From: Pectinatus brassicae
GTDB lineage: Bacteria; Bacillota; Negativicutes; Selenomonadales; Selenomonadaceae
Direction: 5' to 3'
Length of the DNA: 64,000 bases
Assembly (NCBI RefSeq): GCF_014201835.1
Contig: NZ_JACHFH010000001.1
Span: 1 to 64,000, forward strand
The notes below the pieces were generated by a model, which saw only the letters and a program-made list of their open reading frames with translations, was not told the origin of the DNA and did not search any database. The position numbers and the translations under genes are program-made. This document shows, one piece after another, positions 27,194-36,125 of the stretch; position 1 is the first letter of the stretch, and each line of letters begins with the position of its first letter.

Positions 27194-27910
27194 TTGTTTA
27201 AACTAAAATCATCGACAATTATTTTGTTAACAGTTGTTGTATTTATTTTAACCACTACTCCATACAGCTATGCTGCTCGTCATCACGATAATATTGATTC
27301 TACTAAAAATAATACTGCGGCTGGACAAGCCCATTTATTTTCTGATAAAATACAGCAAATACTAACACAATATGATAACAAACCAGCTGCCCCTCCTGTT
27401 GCCGATAACGATTCCATATTGGGAAAACCACTGGCAACACCTGAACAGTGTGTTCGTTATCTGCTCGAAGTAAATCCTAATCCTGAAATTTCGGTCACCC
27501 CTAAACAGCTTGTTTCTTATTATTACAAAGAAGGCAGCCGCGAAGGTGTGCGCCCAGATGTTGCTTTTGCCCAGGCTCTTGTAGAAACTGGATTTTTCCG
27601 CTATGGCGGTACAGTAACACCTGACCAAAACAATTACTGTGGTCTTGGAACCACCAGTACTATTGTAAAAGGAGCCTATTTCTCTAATTCATTATTAGGT
27701 GTTCGGGCCCATATTCAGCATTTGTTAGCTTATGCTTCCAATCGCCAACCTAGTGAACCCATCGTTGATCCCCGCTATTCACTAGTACGTTCGGTTTATC
27801 GTCCCAATACATTAAATACTTGGAAGGATCTTAATGGTCGCTGGGCCGTTCCCGGTAAAACCTATGGACAAAATATTTTAAAAATATATGAAGCTATATT
27901 AAACTCCTGA
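27194..27910 (+). CDS. Secreted N-acetylglucosaminidase (GH73-like)
   Basis: Peptidoglycan hydrolase of 238 residues. A signal peptide covers about 1-27 (cleavage near SYA). A low-complexity linker follows, then a glucosaminidase domain from about 100, with ALVETGFFRYGG holding the predicted catalytic Glu131 and NNYCGLGT after it. The start is TTG at 27194, supported by AGGAGG about 8 bases upstream. It cleaves glycan strands after N-acetylglucosamine by family inference. Confidence 0.82.
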   Translation: MFKLKSSTIILLTVVVFILTTTPYSYAARHHDNIDSTKNNTAAGQAHLFSDKIQQILTQYDNKPAAPPVADNDSILGKPLATPEQCVRYLLEVNPNPEISVTPKQLVSYYYKEGSREGVRPDVAFAQALVETGFFRYGGTVTPDQNNYCGLGTTSTIVKGAYFSNSLLGVRAHIQHLLAYASNRQPSEPIVDPRYSLVRSVYRPNTLNTWKDLNGRWAVPGKTYGQNILKIYEAILNS

Positions 27911-28043
27911 TACTTATTTTACTACCGTCATTCTTTTTTGATTGGCGGTATTTTCTTGCCATAAAATTTTTATATTTTTATTTTCAACGCTTATATAATG
28001 CCGCTTTAGCTTAATCATACTATTACTAGATATTGTATTTAAA

Positions 28044-28072
28044 TTGACATAGATATCTATATATAGTATAAT
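28044..28072 (+). promoter_or_regulatory. Promoter of nrdD with palindromic operators inside the spacer
   Basis: Perfect TTGACA (28044-28049), 17-base spacer and perfect TATAAT (28067-28072). The spacer is made of two overlapping exact palindromes, ATAGATATCTAT (28049-28060) and CTATATATAG (28057-28066). The latter matches the core of NrdR boxes (ACACTATATATAGTGT in other bacteria), so repression by NrdR is a reasonable inference. Confidence 0.78.
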
Positions 28073-28125
28073 TTCATTATTAATTTCAGTGCATCGTATT
28101 TGTATAATATCAATTTCCACTTCAT

Positions 28126-28173
28126 TTAATCCGCTTTACTACATAGTTTTGGCTATGCAGTAAAGCGGATTAA
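28126..28173 (+). promoter_or_regulatory. 21-bp stem-loop in the nrdD leader
   Basis: Arms 28126-28146 and 28153-28173 pair with one mismatch around a 6-base loop (core CCGCTTTACT/AGTAAAGCGG). It is inside the predicted 5' leader, ends 63 bases before the start codon and has no U-tract, so it is not a standard terminator. Confidence 0.6.
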
Positions 28174-28236
28174 TCATCGAATAAATGGATTTAATTGATT
28201 TCAAATACTTAATTTATGCACATATAGGAGCATACA

Positions 28237-30507
28237 ATGATAAAATCAGTTATTAAATCGATAAAAAAACGTACCGGTGATATCGTTCCTTTTAATCTCC
28301 CCAAAATAACTAATGCAATAAAAAAGGCTAATTTAGAATCTATCGATGCTACTTTTTCAACAGATAAATTAAATATACTCAGCAATAAGGTTATTGAAGA
28401 AATAGCAAAATTTAATCTTCCTACCGTGGAACAAATTCAAGATGCTGTAGAGCGTGTACTGATTGCCGATAATTGTGCCAGCACGGCCAAAGCTTATATT
28501 CTCTATCGGGCTGAGCATACAAAAATGCGTGAAGCCAAAGTTGATTTAATGGATATATATAGTGAGCTTACCTTTAAAAATGCCGCTGACGCTGATTTAA
28601 AACGCGAAAATGCCAATATTGATGCCGACACTGCCATGGGAACAATGCTGAAATATGGCTCTGAAGGCTCCAAATATTTTATTGATAATTATATTTTACC
28701 TAAAGATATTGCTGCGGCTCACGTCGACGGCGATATCCATATTCATGATATGGATTTTTACATGCTCACTGAAACCTGTTGCCAGATTGATTTATTAAAG
28801 TTATTCCATAATGGCTTTTCTACTGGTCATGGTGCATTGCGTGAACCAAATGATATTCGCTCTTATGCTGCTTTAGCCTGCATTGCCATCCAGGCTAATC
28901 AAAATGAAATGCACGGCGGTCAGGCCGTACCTAATTTTGATTTCTCTATGGCTCCCGGTGTTGGTAAAACCTTCCGCAAACAATATTTTAAAGCACTAGC
29001 ACAATATTTTACTATAATTCTTGATATGTCCCTCACTGATGCCAAATTATTGGCTAAAGAAATCGAAAACAGCCTTGCAATAAAATTAACAATAACTGAT
29101 GCTCCTGCTTTTGGTGAAGCCTTAGTCAATTTTCTGCCGCTGCATCAGTCTGAGCACAATTATCAATCTATTGATGCTAATGCCGCCCAACAAGCGCATA
29201 ATTATGCTTTTACAACGGGCTTAAATGAAACTGATGCTATCACTTATCAGGCTATGGAAGCTTTTATCCATAATTTAAACACCATGAATTCACGTGCTGG
29301 TGCCCAGGTACCATTCAGCTCTGTCAACTATGGTACTGACACTTCACCTGAAGGACGCATGGCTATTAAAAATCTATTATTGGCAACAGAAGCCGGACTG
29401 GGCAATAATGAAACACCTATTTTCCCTGTACAGATATTTAAAGTAAAAGAAGGAATAAATTACAACAGCACAGATCCTAACTATGATCTGTTTCAACTAG
29501 CTATAAAAACTTCAGCTAAAAGATTATTTCCTAATTTTAGTTTTCTTGATGCTCCCTTTAATAAAAAGTTCTATAAAAAGGGCGATTATAATACAGAAGT
29601 TGCTTATATGGGCTGTCGTACCCGTGTTATGGGTAATGTTTATGACCCTTCGCATGAAACGACCTGCGGCCGCGGCAATTTGAGCTTTACCAGCATCAAT
29701 CTGCCACGTTTGGGTATTGAAGCGCATGGTGATATCAATAAATTCTTTACTGATCTTGATGGTATGCTTGAGCTTGTTATCCGGCAATTACTGCATCGCT
29801 TTAAAATTCAAGCAGCTAAATTAGGCCGTAATTATCCTTTCCTGATGGGAGAACATATCTGGCTTGATTCAGAAAAAATATCTGCTGACGATACTATTGG
29901 CGATATATTAAAACACGGTACTTTGACGGTAGGTTTTATCGGTTTAGCCGAAACCTTAAAAGCACTTATTGGCAAACATCACGGTGAAAGTGAAGAAGCA
30001 CAGCAGCTTGGTCTTAAAATCATCAATCATATGCGTCAGCGTATGGATGAAGCATCTAATCGTTCCCACCTCAATTTCTCGGTTATTGCTACTCCGGCTG
30101 AAGGTTTAAGTGGTCGTTTTGTAAAAATTGATACCAAACGCTATGGTAAAATTACTGGTGTTACTGACCGCGATTACTATACAAATTCCTTCCATGTTCC
30201 CGTCTATTATCCAATAAGTGCCTATAAAAAAATTCAATTAGAAGCTCCCTATCATGCTTTAACCAACGGTGGTCATATAAGCTATGTTGAAATGGATGGT
30301 GACCCAACTAAAAACGTTAAAGCATTTGAAGCTATAATCCGCTGTATGCATGACAGCGGCATCGGCTACGGTTCCGTTAATCATCCTGTTGACCGTGATC
30401 CTATTTGCGGCTATACCGGCATCATTGATGATGTCTGCCCTAAGTGCGGCCGCCGCGAAGAAGAACATCTGCACCATCTTGTAATCCCGCGTATCAAAAT
30501 ACAATAA
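28237..30507 (+). CDS. nrdD: Anaerobic ribonucleoside-triphosphate reductase, catalytic subunit lacking the glycyl-radical C-terminus
   Basis: Class III reductase converting ribonucleotides to deoxyribonucleotides without oxygen. The 756-residue protein has an N-terminal ATP-cone (about 1-95, allosteric), cysteines C181/C182 in TETCCQIDL and C460 in MGCRT, the likely thiyl-radical cysteine, and RAGAQVPFSS at 353-362. The C-terminus holds a partial zinc-site motif (C724, C734, C737 in CPKCG) but stops after it. The usual final segment with the radical glycine, IRRxTGYL, is absent and is encoded by the next gene. A ribosome site for that gene follows after about 20 bases. Confidence 0.93.
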   Translation: MIKSVIKSIKKRTGDIVPFNLPKITNAIKKANLESIDATFSTDKLNILSNKVIEEIAKFNLPTVEQIQDAVERVLIADNCASTAKAYILYRAEHTKMREAKVDLMDIYSELTFKNAADADLKRENANIDADTAMGTMLKYGSEGSKYFIDNYILPKDIAAAHVDGDIHIHDMDFYMLTETCCQIDLLKLFHNGFSTGHGALREPNDIRSYAALACIAIQANQNEMHGGQAVPNFDFSMAPGVGKTFRKQYFKALAQYFTIILDMSLTDAKLLAKEIENSLAIKLTITDAPAFGEALVNFLPLHQSEHNYQSIDANAAQQAHNYAFTTGLNETDAITYQAMEAFIHNLNTMNSRAGAQVPFSSVNYGTDTSPEGRMAIKNLLLATEAGLGNNETPIFPVQIFKVKEGINYNSTDPNYDLFQLAIKTSAKRLFPNFSFLDAPFNKKFYKKGDYNTEVAYMGCRTRVMGNVYDPSHETTCGRGNLSFTSINLPRLGIEAHGDINKFFTDLDGMLELVIRQLLHRFKIQAAKLGRNYPFLMGEHIWLDSEKISADDTIGDILKHGTLTVGFIGLAETLKALIGKHHGESEEAQQLGLKIINHMRQRMDEASNRSHLNFSVIATPAEGLSGRFVKIDTKRYGKITGVTDRDYYTNSFHVPVYYPISAYKKIQLEAPYHALTNGGHISYVEMDGDPTKNVKAFEAIIRCMHDSGIGYGSVNHPVDRDPICGYTGIIDDVCPKCGRREEEHLHHLVIPRIKIQ

Positions 30508-30540
30508 TATAAATTTATTTATCTTAAAGGAGTGTTTTCT

Positions 30541-30825
30541 ATGTTAGTAAATGGTATTGAAGTAACTGTAAATAATGTGCCTGATATGTCACAAAACGAA
30601 ATCGTTAATTATATCAATCACATTGAAAAATTATCCGCTAATAAATTACAATATCTTAATATTGCCGCTAATAATGACGGTAATGTTGAACTTGATTATA
30701 AACTGCGTCCGGCAAAATTTGAAAGAATCCGCCGCATAACCGGCTATTTAGTTGGAACTACTGAACGTTTTAACAATGCCAAAAAGGCCGAAGTACATGA
30801 TCGTGTAAAACATGGTCTCAATTAA
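30541..30825 (+). CDS. Separate glycyl-radical domain of the anaerobic ribonucleotide reductase
   Basis: A 94-residue protein whose last 37 residues match the C-terminus of normal NrdD: FERIRRITGYLVGT, with G68 as the predicted radical glycine, then FNNAKKAE and DRVKHG. The first 57 residues are an extension without cysteines that I do not recognise and may dock onto NrdD. The ATG has AAAGGAG 8 bases upstream, so this is a designed gene start rather than a frameshift product. nrdG overlaps its end by 14 bases. It should be activated by NrdG and complete NrdD in trans, much as YfiD completes cut pyruvate formate-lyase. Confidence 0.85.
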   Translation: MLVNGIEVTVNNVPDMSQNEIVNYINHIEKLSANKLQYLNIAANNDGNVELDYKLRPAKFERIRRITGYLVGTTERFNNAKKAEVHDRVKHGLN

Positions 30826-31315
30826 AATTGCTGGTACTGTTGATGATTCAATAGTAGACGGTGAGGGCTATCGTTTTACCATTTTTACCCAAGGCTGTCC
30901 CCATAATTGTCCTGGCTGCCATAATCCGCAGACACATGACTGCAATAAGGGTAAATTAGTCGATGCCGATGATTTAATCCAGCGTATTAAACAAAATCCT
31001 TTATTATCCGGTGTTACCTTTAGCGGTGGTGAGCCGTTTTTGCAGCCGCTGCCACTAAATTATATTGCTGAAAAAATTCATACGCTTAGTCTTGATTTAA
31101 CAATATATACCGGCTACACTTTGGAACAGCTGCAGGATATGCACAATGCTGCTATTGATAAATTATTGAGTCTCACCGATACTCTGATTGATGGCCGATT
31201 TTTATTGGAGCAGCGCGATTTAACACTAACTTTTCGCGGCAGCCGTAATCAGCGTATTATTGATATGAATGCCAGCCGCCAACAAAATAAAATTGTCCTT
31301 AAACTTCTTGATTAA
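30812..31315 (+). CDS. nrdG: Anaerobic ribonucleotide reductase-activating protein (radical SAM)
   Basis: Installs the glycyl radical on the reductase using SAM and a 4Fe-4S cluster. The 167-residue protein has the cluster motif C29-x3-C33-x2-C36 in TQGCPHNCPGCHN and the SAM-binding GGEPFLQP. It overlaps the preceding small gene by 14 bases, so production of activator and radical subunit is coupled. A strong terminator follows. Confidence 0.95.
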   Translation: MVSIKIAGTVDDSIVDGEGYRFTIFTQGCPHNCPGCHNPQTHDCNKGKLVDADDLIQRIKQNPLLSGVTFSGGEPFLQPLPLNYIAEKIHTLSLDLTIYTGYTLEQLQDMHNAAIDKLLSLTDTLIDGRFLLEQRDLTLTFRGSRNQRIIDMNASRQQNKIVLKLLD

Positions 31316-31352
31316 AAAATGCTAAGCAGAAAATTTCTGCTTAGCATTTTTT
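31313..31352. terminator. Bidirectional terminator between nrdG and sbcC
   Basis: AAAAAATGCTAAGCAGAAA pairs exactly with TTTCTGCTTAGCATTTTTT. Confidence 0.9.
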
Positions 31353-34095
31353 ATGTAATAATTTCTAATGTACTTCCTTTATACATATTTTTACTGACTA
31401 CTATCTGTTTATCAATACGCTGTTTTAATGCCGGTACATGTGATATTATCCCTACAAGTTTATTGCCTTCAGTCAGGCTGTGCAATACTTTTATCGCCTG
31501 TTTTAAGGATTCCTCATCAAGCGTCCCAAAACCTTCATCAACAAACATTGTATCTATTTGTATACCACCAGCCGAAGACTGTATTTCATCGGCGAGTCCC
31601 AAAGCCAGAGCCAATGATGCCTTAAAGGATTCTCCGCCTGACAATGTTTTTATGCTGCGCGTTGTCCCATTATAATGGTCAATAACGTCTAATTCCAAGC
31701 CACTTTGACTGCGCAGATTTTCTGCATCTATCCGCCTTTTTAGTTCATATTGTCCACTGCTCATAACCATGAACCTTGTATTGGCACGAGTAATGATTCT
31801 ATCAAAATAATTCATCTGCACATATGTTTCCAACGTCACTTTATCCTTACCACTTTGCATGCCATTGACAGTCTGAGCTAAATCTTTTTGCCAAATAAAT
31901 TCTGTTAATATTTTTTCGTAAGCAGCAGCTTGCTTAACAATATTTTCTCGCACTTTATTATTATTTACCACCCGCATATTTACCTGCTGACTGCTGGCTG
32001 TCAATTCTTCCTTTTGTTGCAGCAATGTATTATGCTCATTTTGCAATTGCTCCATATCATAGATACTATCATCGTTTAATTGTTTATTTAATACCTCAAG
32101 CTTTGCTTTTTCATTGGCTATAAAGTTGACTTTTTCATCGTAATATTTTTTTGCCTGCAAAACATTATCATTTAATACATTGCTGTATTCTTCTTTATTT
32201 TGCAACGCTTGCAGCGCTGTCTGTTTATCAGCGAAAGTCAGCTTTTTCGTTAATTCTTCATATTTGATATTGCTGCTTTCGATATTTGCAGCTAAAACTG
32301 CTATGTCCTGTTCCAGCTTATATATCTGGTTATTTTTTTCATCGTGCTGCTGCTGCAATAATGGCAATTTTTTATCCAACTGCTCTTTTAATAAAACATT
32401 TTTTTCGATAGTTACCAGCTTTTCCTGTTCGGACTGCTGCTCTGTTTCAATAATAACCGATTTTTCCTTAACCTGTTCTCTTATCAGGCTTTTGTCTACC
32501 CTTCCGATTATTTGCCGGGCTTTTTCCATTATAGCTGTTCCTAAAGCATCATAACGTCCTTTTATATTCCCTGCCTGGCTGCTGAGCTCATTAACCTTTT
32601 TTTCCAATAACTGCAATTTTTGTTTTTCATCGGCAAGCTGTTGCTGTGATGGCGCTGTTACTGTTAATAGTGCTGGTTGTGGATGCTGGCAGGAACCACA
32701 CACAGGACAAGGTTCATTTTCCTGTAACCCCTGCGCTAAAAATCCAGCTTGTTCATCAAGATAAGCCTTTTCCTGTACAGCATAATTTTTTTGCCCAGAC
32801 TGGTATTCCTGCTGTTTTTCCTTATACTGCTGCTGTAGCTTTCTGCATTGCAACAGCATATCATTGTACTCATTTATCTGTTGCTGTATATTCTTTAGTT
32901 CATTCAGCTGCCTAGCCATGTCTGCACATATTTTTTCACAGCGTTCTTTTTCTACCAGAATATTTTCTAAACTAGTCTTTTTTTCTTTTATCTGCAGCAG
33001 CTGTGTTTCCATACTTTTTTTCTCCATAGCTGCTGCTGTTTTTTTATTGTTTAGCTGCTGCATATTAAGCTGCCCTGTATTTATTTCCTGCATCAGGCTG
33101 TCCAATTCATTATATAAACGCATATTATCCTTTATCGTTACTATTTCAGCTAATACCTGCTTATATTCTTTGTCATAGCAATTTTGGGCTGCTATGTATT
33201 TGTGCTTGTACTCCTCCTTAATATTTTGACTGTCTTTTATGGCTTGTTCACTGTTTTTTATATCATGGCGAATCTTTATAATGGTCTGAGCCTGACCAAT
33301 GAATGTATTATTTTGGGCTGTTTTTTCTTCATTTTCCCGTAATAATTTATCCAGCTGTTTTTGCTGCTCTTTATCAGTATTTATATATGTGTCAAGCGCT
33401 GTAATAAACTCATCCAATACAGGCGTATTTGGTAATTGTTGCCCAGCTGACAATAAAATATTATTTTTATAATACTCTATTTCCTGACTTATCTTTTCTA
33501 ACTTTTTACTGCTGCTGTCAGCACTTTTTTTTATCTGCTCCTGTAGCTGCTGATAACGACTGGTATTAAATATTTTGCGAAATATTTCACTGCGTTCTTT
33601 TGTCGCCGTCAACAATACTCGTAAAAAATCCCCTTGTGCTATCATCGCAATCTGAGTGAACTGGCTTCGATCAAGACCAATTAAATTTTCAATATACTCA
33701 GTGACTTCCTTTAATCCTGTTAGCGGCTCCATATCAGCTGCTTCCAATTGAGCTGAAGGTTTTTGCACAACCATTTTGTCACCACGCTTAGCTGGACGCT
33801 CATATTCAGGATTGCGTCTTAGCTTATATGTTTTATTATTATATAAAAATACCAGCTCCACAAATGTTTCGGTGTTTTTATCAGCATATTTGCTGCGAAA
33901 CATATTGCTTTCCCTAATGCTGCCGCTGGGCTCCCCATATAGAGCATAAATAATCGCATCGAAAATAGTAGTTTTACCAGCTCCAGTATCACCGCTAATA
34001 AGATAAAGACCTTTTGCTCCTAGTTTACTAAAGTCAACCTCAAGTTTATCAGCATAAGGACCAAATGCTGATAATATCAATTGTAGAGGACGCAT
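31351..34095 (-). CDS. sbcC: Nuclease SbcCD subunit C
   Basis: SMC-like ATPase (Rad50 type) of 914 residues that with SbcD opens hairpins and processes DNA ends. Walker A is GDTGAGKTTIFDAI near residue 35. A long coiled coil is broken by the zinc hook CPVCGSC near the middle, and the C-terminal lobe has signature TLSGGESFKASLALAL and Walker B MFVDEGFGTLDEES. The start overlaps the sbcD stop as TAATG, preceded by GGGAGG. An ATG five codons earlier lies inside sbcD and is rejected. Confidence 0.95.
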   Translation of the reverse strand: MRPLQLILSAFGPYADKLEVDFSKLGAKGLYLISGDTGAGKTTIFDAIIYALYGEPSGSIRESNMFRSKYADKNTETFVELVFLYNNKTYKLRRNPEYERPAKRGDKMVVQKPSAQLEAADMEPLTGLKEVTEYIENLIGLDRSQFTQIAMIAQGDFLRVLLTATKERSEIFRKIFNTSRYQQLQEQIKKSADSSSKKLEKISQEIEYYKNNILLSAGQQLPNTPVLDEFITALDTYINTDKEQQKQLDKLLRENEEKTAQNNTFIGQAQTIIKIRHDIKNSEQAIKDSQNIKEEYKHKYIAAQNCYDKEYKQVLAEIVTIKDNMRLYNELDSLMQEINTGQLNMQQLNNKKTAAAMEKKSMETQLLQIKEKKTSLENILVEKERCEKICADMARQLNELKNIQQQINEYNDMLLQCRKLQQQYKEKQQEYQSGQKNYAVQEKAYLDEQAGFLAQGLQENEPCPVCGSCQHPQPALLTVTAPSQQQLADEKQKLQLLEKKVNELSSQAGNIKGRYDALGTAIMEKARQIIGRVDKSLIREQVKEKSVIIETEQQSEQEKLVTIEKNVLLKEQLDKKLPLLQQQHDEKNNQIYKLEQDIAVLAANIESSNIKYEELTKKLTFADKQTALQALQNKEEYSNVLNDNVLQAKKYYDEKVNFIANEKAKLEVLNKQLNDDSIYDMEQLQNEHNTLLQQKEELTASSQQVNMRVVNNNKVRENIVKQAAAYEKILTEFIWQKDLAQTVNGMQSGKDKVTLETYVQMNYFDRIITRANTRFMVMSSGQYELKRRIDAENLRSQSGLELDVIDHYNGTTRSIKTLSGGESFKASLALALGLADEIQSSAGGIQIDTMFVDEGFGTLDEESLKQAIKVLHSLTEGNKLVGIISHVPALKQRIDKQIVVSKNMYKGSTLEIIT

Positions 34096-35234
34096 TATTT
34101 TTCCTCCCATATTTCTTCAATAATTTTTTGCGCAAAATCACATTGTTTACTGCTAAGCTCTTTATTATTTTGCAGTTTATAAAACTCGTTCATTAAATCC
34201 AGTGGTTTTTTTTGTAAGGCAGTGTTAGTGTTATCAACAACATTATTGCTGCCTGTTCTTGTATTATCATAATCTATCTTCATAATATTAGGATAAATAC
34301 TGCGTAATTTGCCAATAGCATCGGGAATCTCTTCTTCGTCAGTCAATGTTACGCTAATATAATCGTCTATAGCAGTACTTTCATAATTGGCTTTTAATGT
34401 TATATCTTTATATAATCCTTTTACTTTTCGTAAGTCATGCTGCGGCAATAAATCAATAAATGATATTTTCATATTATTTTTTTCTTTTATTTCAATAATC
34501 GGCAGTGTTTTTTTATGGCTGGTTTCCGAAAAAGAGTATTTGAGCGGTGAGCCGGCGTAGCGTATATTGTTCTTAATTATCTTTTGCGGTCGATGAATAT
34601 GGCCCAATGCCACATAGTCAAAATCAGCAAAACAATCAACCGAAATATTATCGAGTCCACCTACGCTTAATTCCTCGGAATCACTTGTAGCTGCTCCTGT
34701 AATGAATTGGTGGGCTATTATTATATTACGCTGCTTTTTGTCCAGTTCCATTTTATCTATAACTAAATGTACTGCATCATCATAAGTTAATATGTGTTCT
34801 GCTTCTTCCTGCCAAATTTTTCTTATTTGTATCGGCTTTATAAATGGCAGCATATAAATATTTACCAGTCCATATTTATCTTCAATAGCTATTGGTTGTG
34901 TATTGCCCTCAAACACTGAATGAATATATACATTATTTTTTTCCAACAGTCTGGCTGCAAAAGCCAATCTATCAGCGGAATCATGATTACCGCTGATAAT
35001 AAAAATCTTTATTCGCAGCTGCACCAAATGCGTTAAAAATTCATCAAACAGTCGTACTGCCTCTATGGGCGGCAAAGGCGTATCATAAATATCACCAGCC
35101 ATTAGAACAGCATCCACTTTATTTTCCTGCAGCACTCCTATTATCTGTTTTAATATATATCGCTGATCTTCGAGCATTGAAAAACCATTTACACGTTTTC
35201 CTATATGTAAGTCACCAATATGGGCAAATTTCAT
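34095..35234 (-). CDS. sbcD: Nuclease SbcCD subunit D
   Basis: Mre11-type metallophosphoesterase of 379 residues, the nuclease of the SbcCD complex. Metal-binding motifs are GDLHIGK at the N-terminus, MAGDIYDTP, SGNHDSA, AHQF and GHIHRPQ. It is the first gene of sbcDC and overlaps sbcC by one base. Confidence 0.95.
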   Translation of the reverse strand: MKFAHIGDLHIGKRVNGFSMLEDQRYILKQIIGVLQENKVDAVLMAGDIYDTPLPPIEAVRLFDEFLTHLVQLRIKIFIISGNHDSADRLAFAARLLEKNNVYIHSVFEGNTQPIAIEDKYGLVNIYMLPFIKPIQIRKIWQEEAEHILTYDDAVHLVIDKMELDKKQRNIIIAHQFITGAATSDSEELSVGGLDNISVDCFADFDYVALGHIHRPQKIIKNNIRYAGSPLKYSFSETSHKKTLPIIEIKEKNNMKISFIDLLPQHDLRKVKGLYKDITLKANYESTAIDDYISVTLTDEEEIPDAIGKLRSIYPNIMKIDYDNTRTGSNNVVDNTNTALQKKPLDLMNEFYKLQNNKELSSKQCDFAQKIIEEIWEEK

Positions 35235-35274
35235 TATTATTCTCCTAAATATAACCGTCTTTACTATATTTCTA

Positions 35275-35312
35275 TAAAAAAGAAGTTATTGTAAATTATT
35301 ACAATAACTTCT
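35275..35312 (-). terminator. Terminator after cheR
   Basis: AGAAGTTATTGTAA (35281-35294) pairs exactly with TTACAATAACTTCT (35299-35312), followed by a T run on the minus strand. Confidence 0.85.
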
Positions 35313-35342
35313 CATTGCTGCTAACAGCATAATTCCATTATA

Positions 35343-36125
35343 TTATAATGGTCTTCTGTAAAAGAACGGACGATGGTTCTCATAGCCCATATCACGATAA
35401 TTCAGTACAGCTTCCGTTCCACCTACAAATAAAATACCGCCCGGTTTTAAAGCCTGGAAAAAATTACGATATAATTTATCTTTAGCTTCTTCTGTAAAAT
35501 AAATAACAACATTGCGGCATAAAATCAAATCAAAATTAGATTCAAATGGATCTTTTAATAAATTATGGCGGCGAAATTCAATTTTTGCTTTGATATCAGG
35601 ACTTACCACATATTTATTATTCTCATTTCTAGTAAAATATTTTTGCTTACGTCCCAAGGAAATAGCCTTTAATTCATTTTCTGTATAAATACCTTCCTTG
35701 GCTTTTTCCAATATATCAACATCAAGATCTGAGGCTAAAATACGATGTCTGGCGCCTGGCGTCTTTTCTGCCAATATCATTGCCAATGAATACGGTTCAG
35801 CTCCGATAGAGCAGCCAGCACTCCAAATATTAAGTTTAGAACTTCTTTTTAAGAGTTCTGGAATTATAGTAGTTTCCAGCTCCGAAAATTTCTCCGGCGT
35901 ACGAAAAAACTCTGATACATTTATAGTTAGATACTCAATAAATGAAGCAAACTCATCTTTATCCTTAACCACAAAATCAAAATATTCAGTAAAACCTTTA
36001 AAACCCTTACGCATAACAAGATTATTAATACGACGCTTCATCTGTGCTTCTTTATATAAATCTAAATCTATACCTGCTTTGGCATTTAATTTTTGTTTAA
36101 AAGTACTCCAATCCCGTTCATCCAT
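35343..36125 (-). CDS. cheR: CheR-type chemoreceptor glutamate methyltransferase
   Basis: SAM-dependent enzyme that methylates glutamates of chemoreceptors. The 260-residue protein has an N-terminal helical domain and a SAM domain with WSAGCSIGAEPYSLAM and LCRNVVIYF. The first glutamate of the usual GEEPYS is Ala here. The frame is open 62 codons further upstream but that part is not CheR-like; the ATG with GGGGG upstream is used. No other chemotaxis gene is in the window, so it is an orphan here with its own terminator. Confidence 0.9.
   Translation of the reverse strand: MDERDWSTFKQKLNAKAGIDLDLYKEAQMKRRINNLVMRKGFKGFTEYFDFVVKDKDEFASFIEYLTINVSEFFRTPEKFSELETTIIPELLKRSSKLNIWSAGCSIGAEPYSLAMILAEKTPGARHRILASDLDVDILEKAKEGIYTENELKAISLGRKQKYFTRNENNKYVVSPDIKAKIEFRRHNLLKDPFESNFDLILCRNVVIYFTEEAKDKLYRNFFQALKPGGILFVGGTEAVLNYRDMGYENHRPFFYRRPL

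Larger units (their letters stand above)
27911..28236. other. Leader and control region of the anaerobic ribonucleotide reductase operon
   Basis: It holds a weak hairpin TACCGTCA/TTGGCGGTA (27921-27951) that may end the glucosaminidase transcript, a perfect promoter, and a long stem-loop in the nrdD leader, each listed separately. No gene is seen. Confidence 0.6.

Noticed and set aside
27921-27951. Strong terminator after the glucosaminidase
   Set aside because: The stem has mismatches and the T-tract is broken, so it is mentioned only as weak.
30508-30540. nrdD and the small glycyl-radical gene as one frameshifted gene
   Set aside because: The gap has a clean ribosome site, the small ORF has its own ATG, and its 57-residue extension has no counterpart in normal NrdD.
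31319-31675. Plus-strand open frame over the end of sbcC
   Set aside because: It lies antisense to the conserved Walker B part of sbcC and has no supporting signals.
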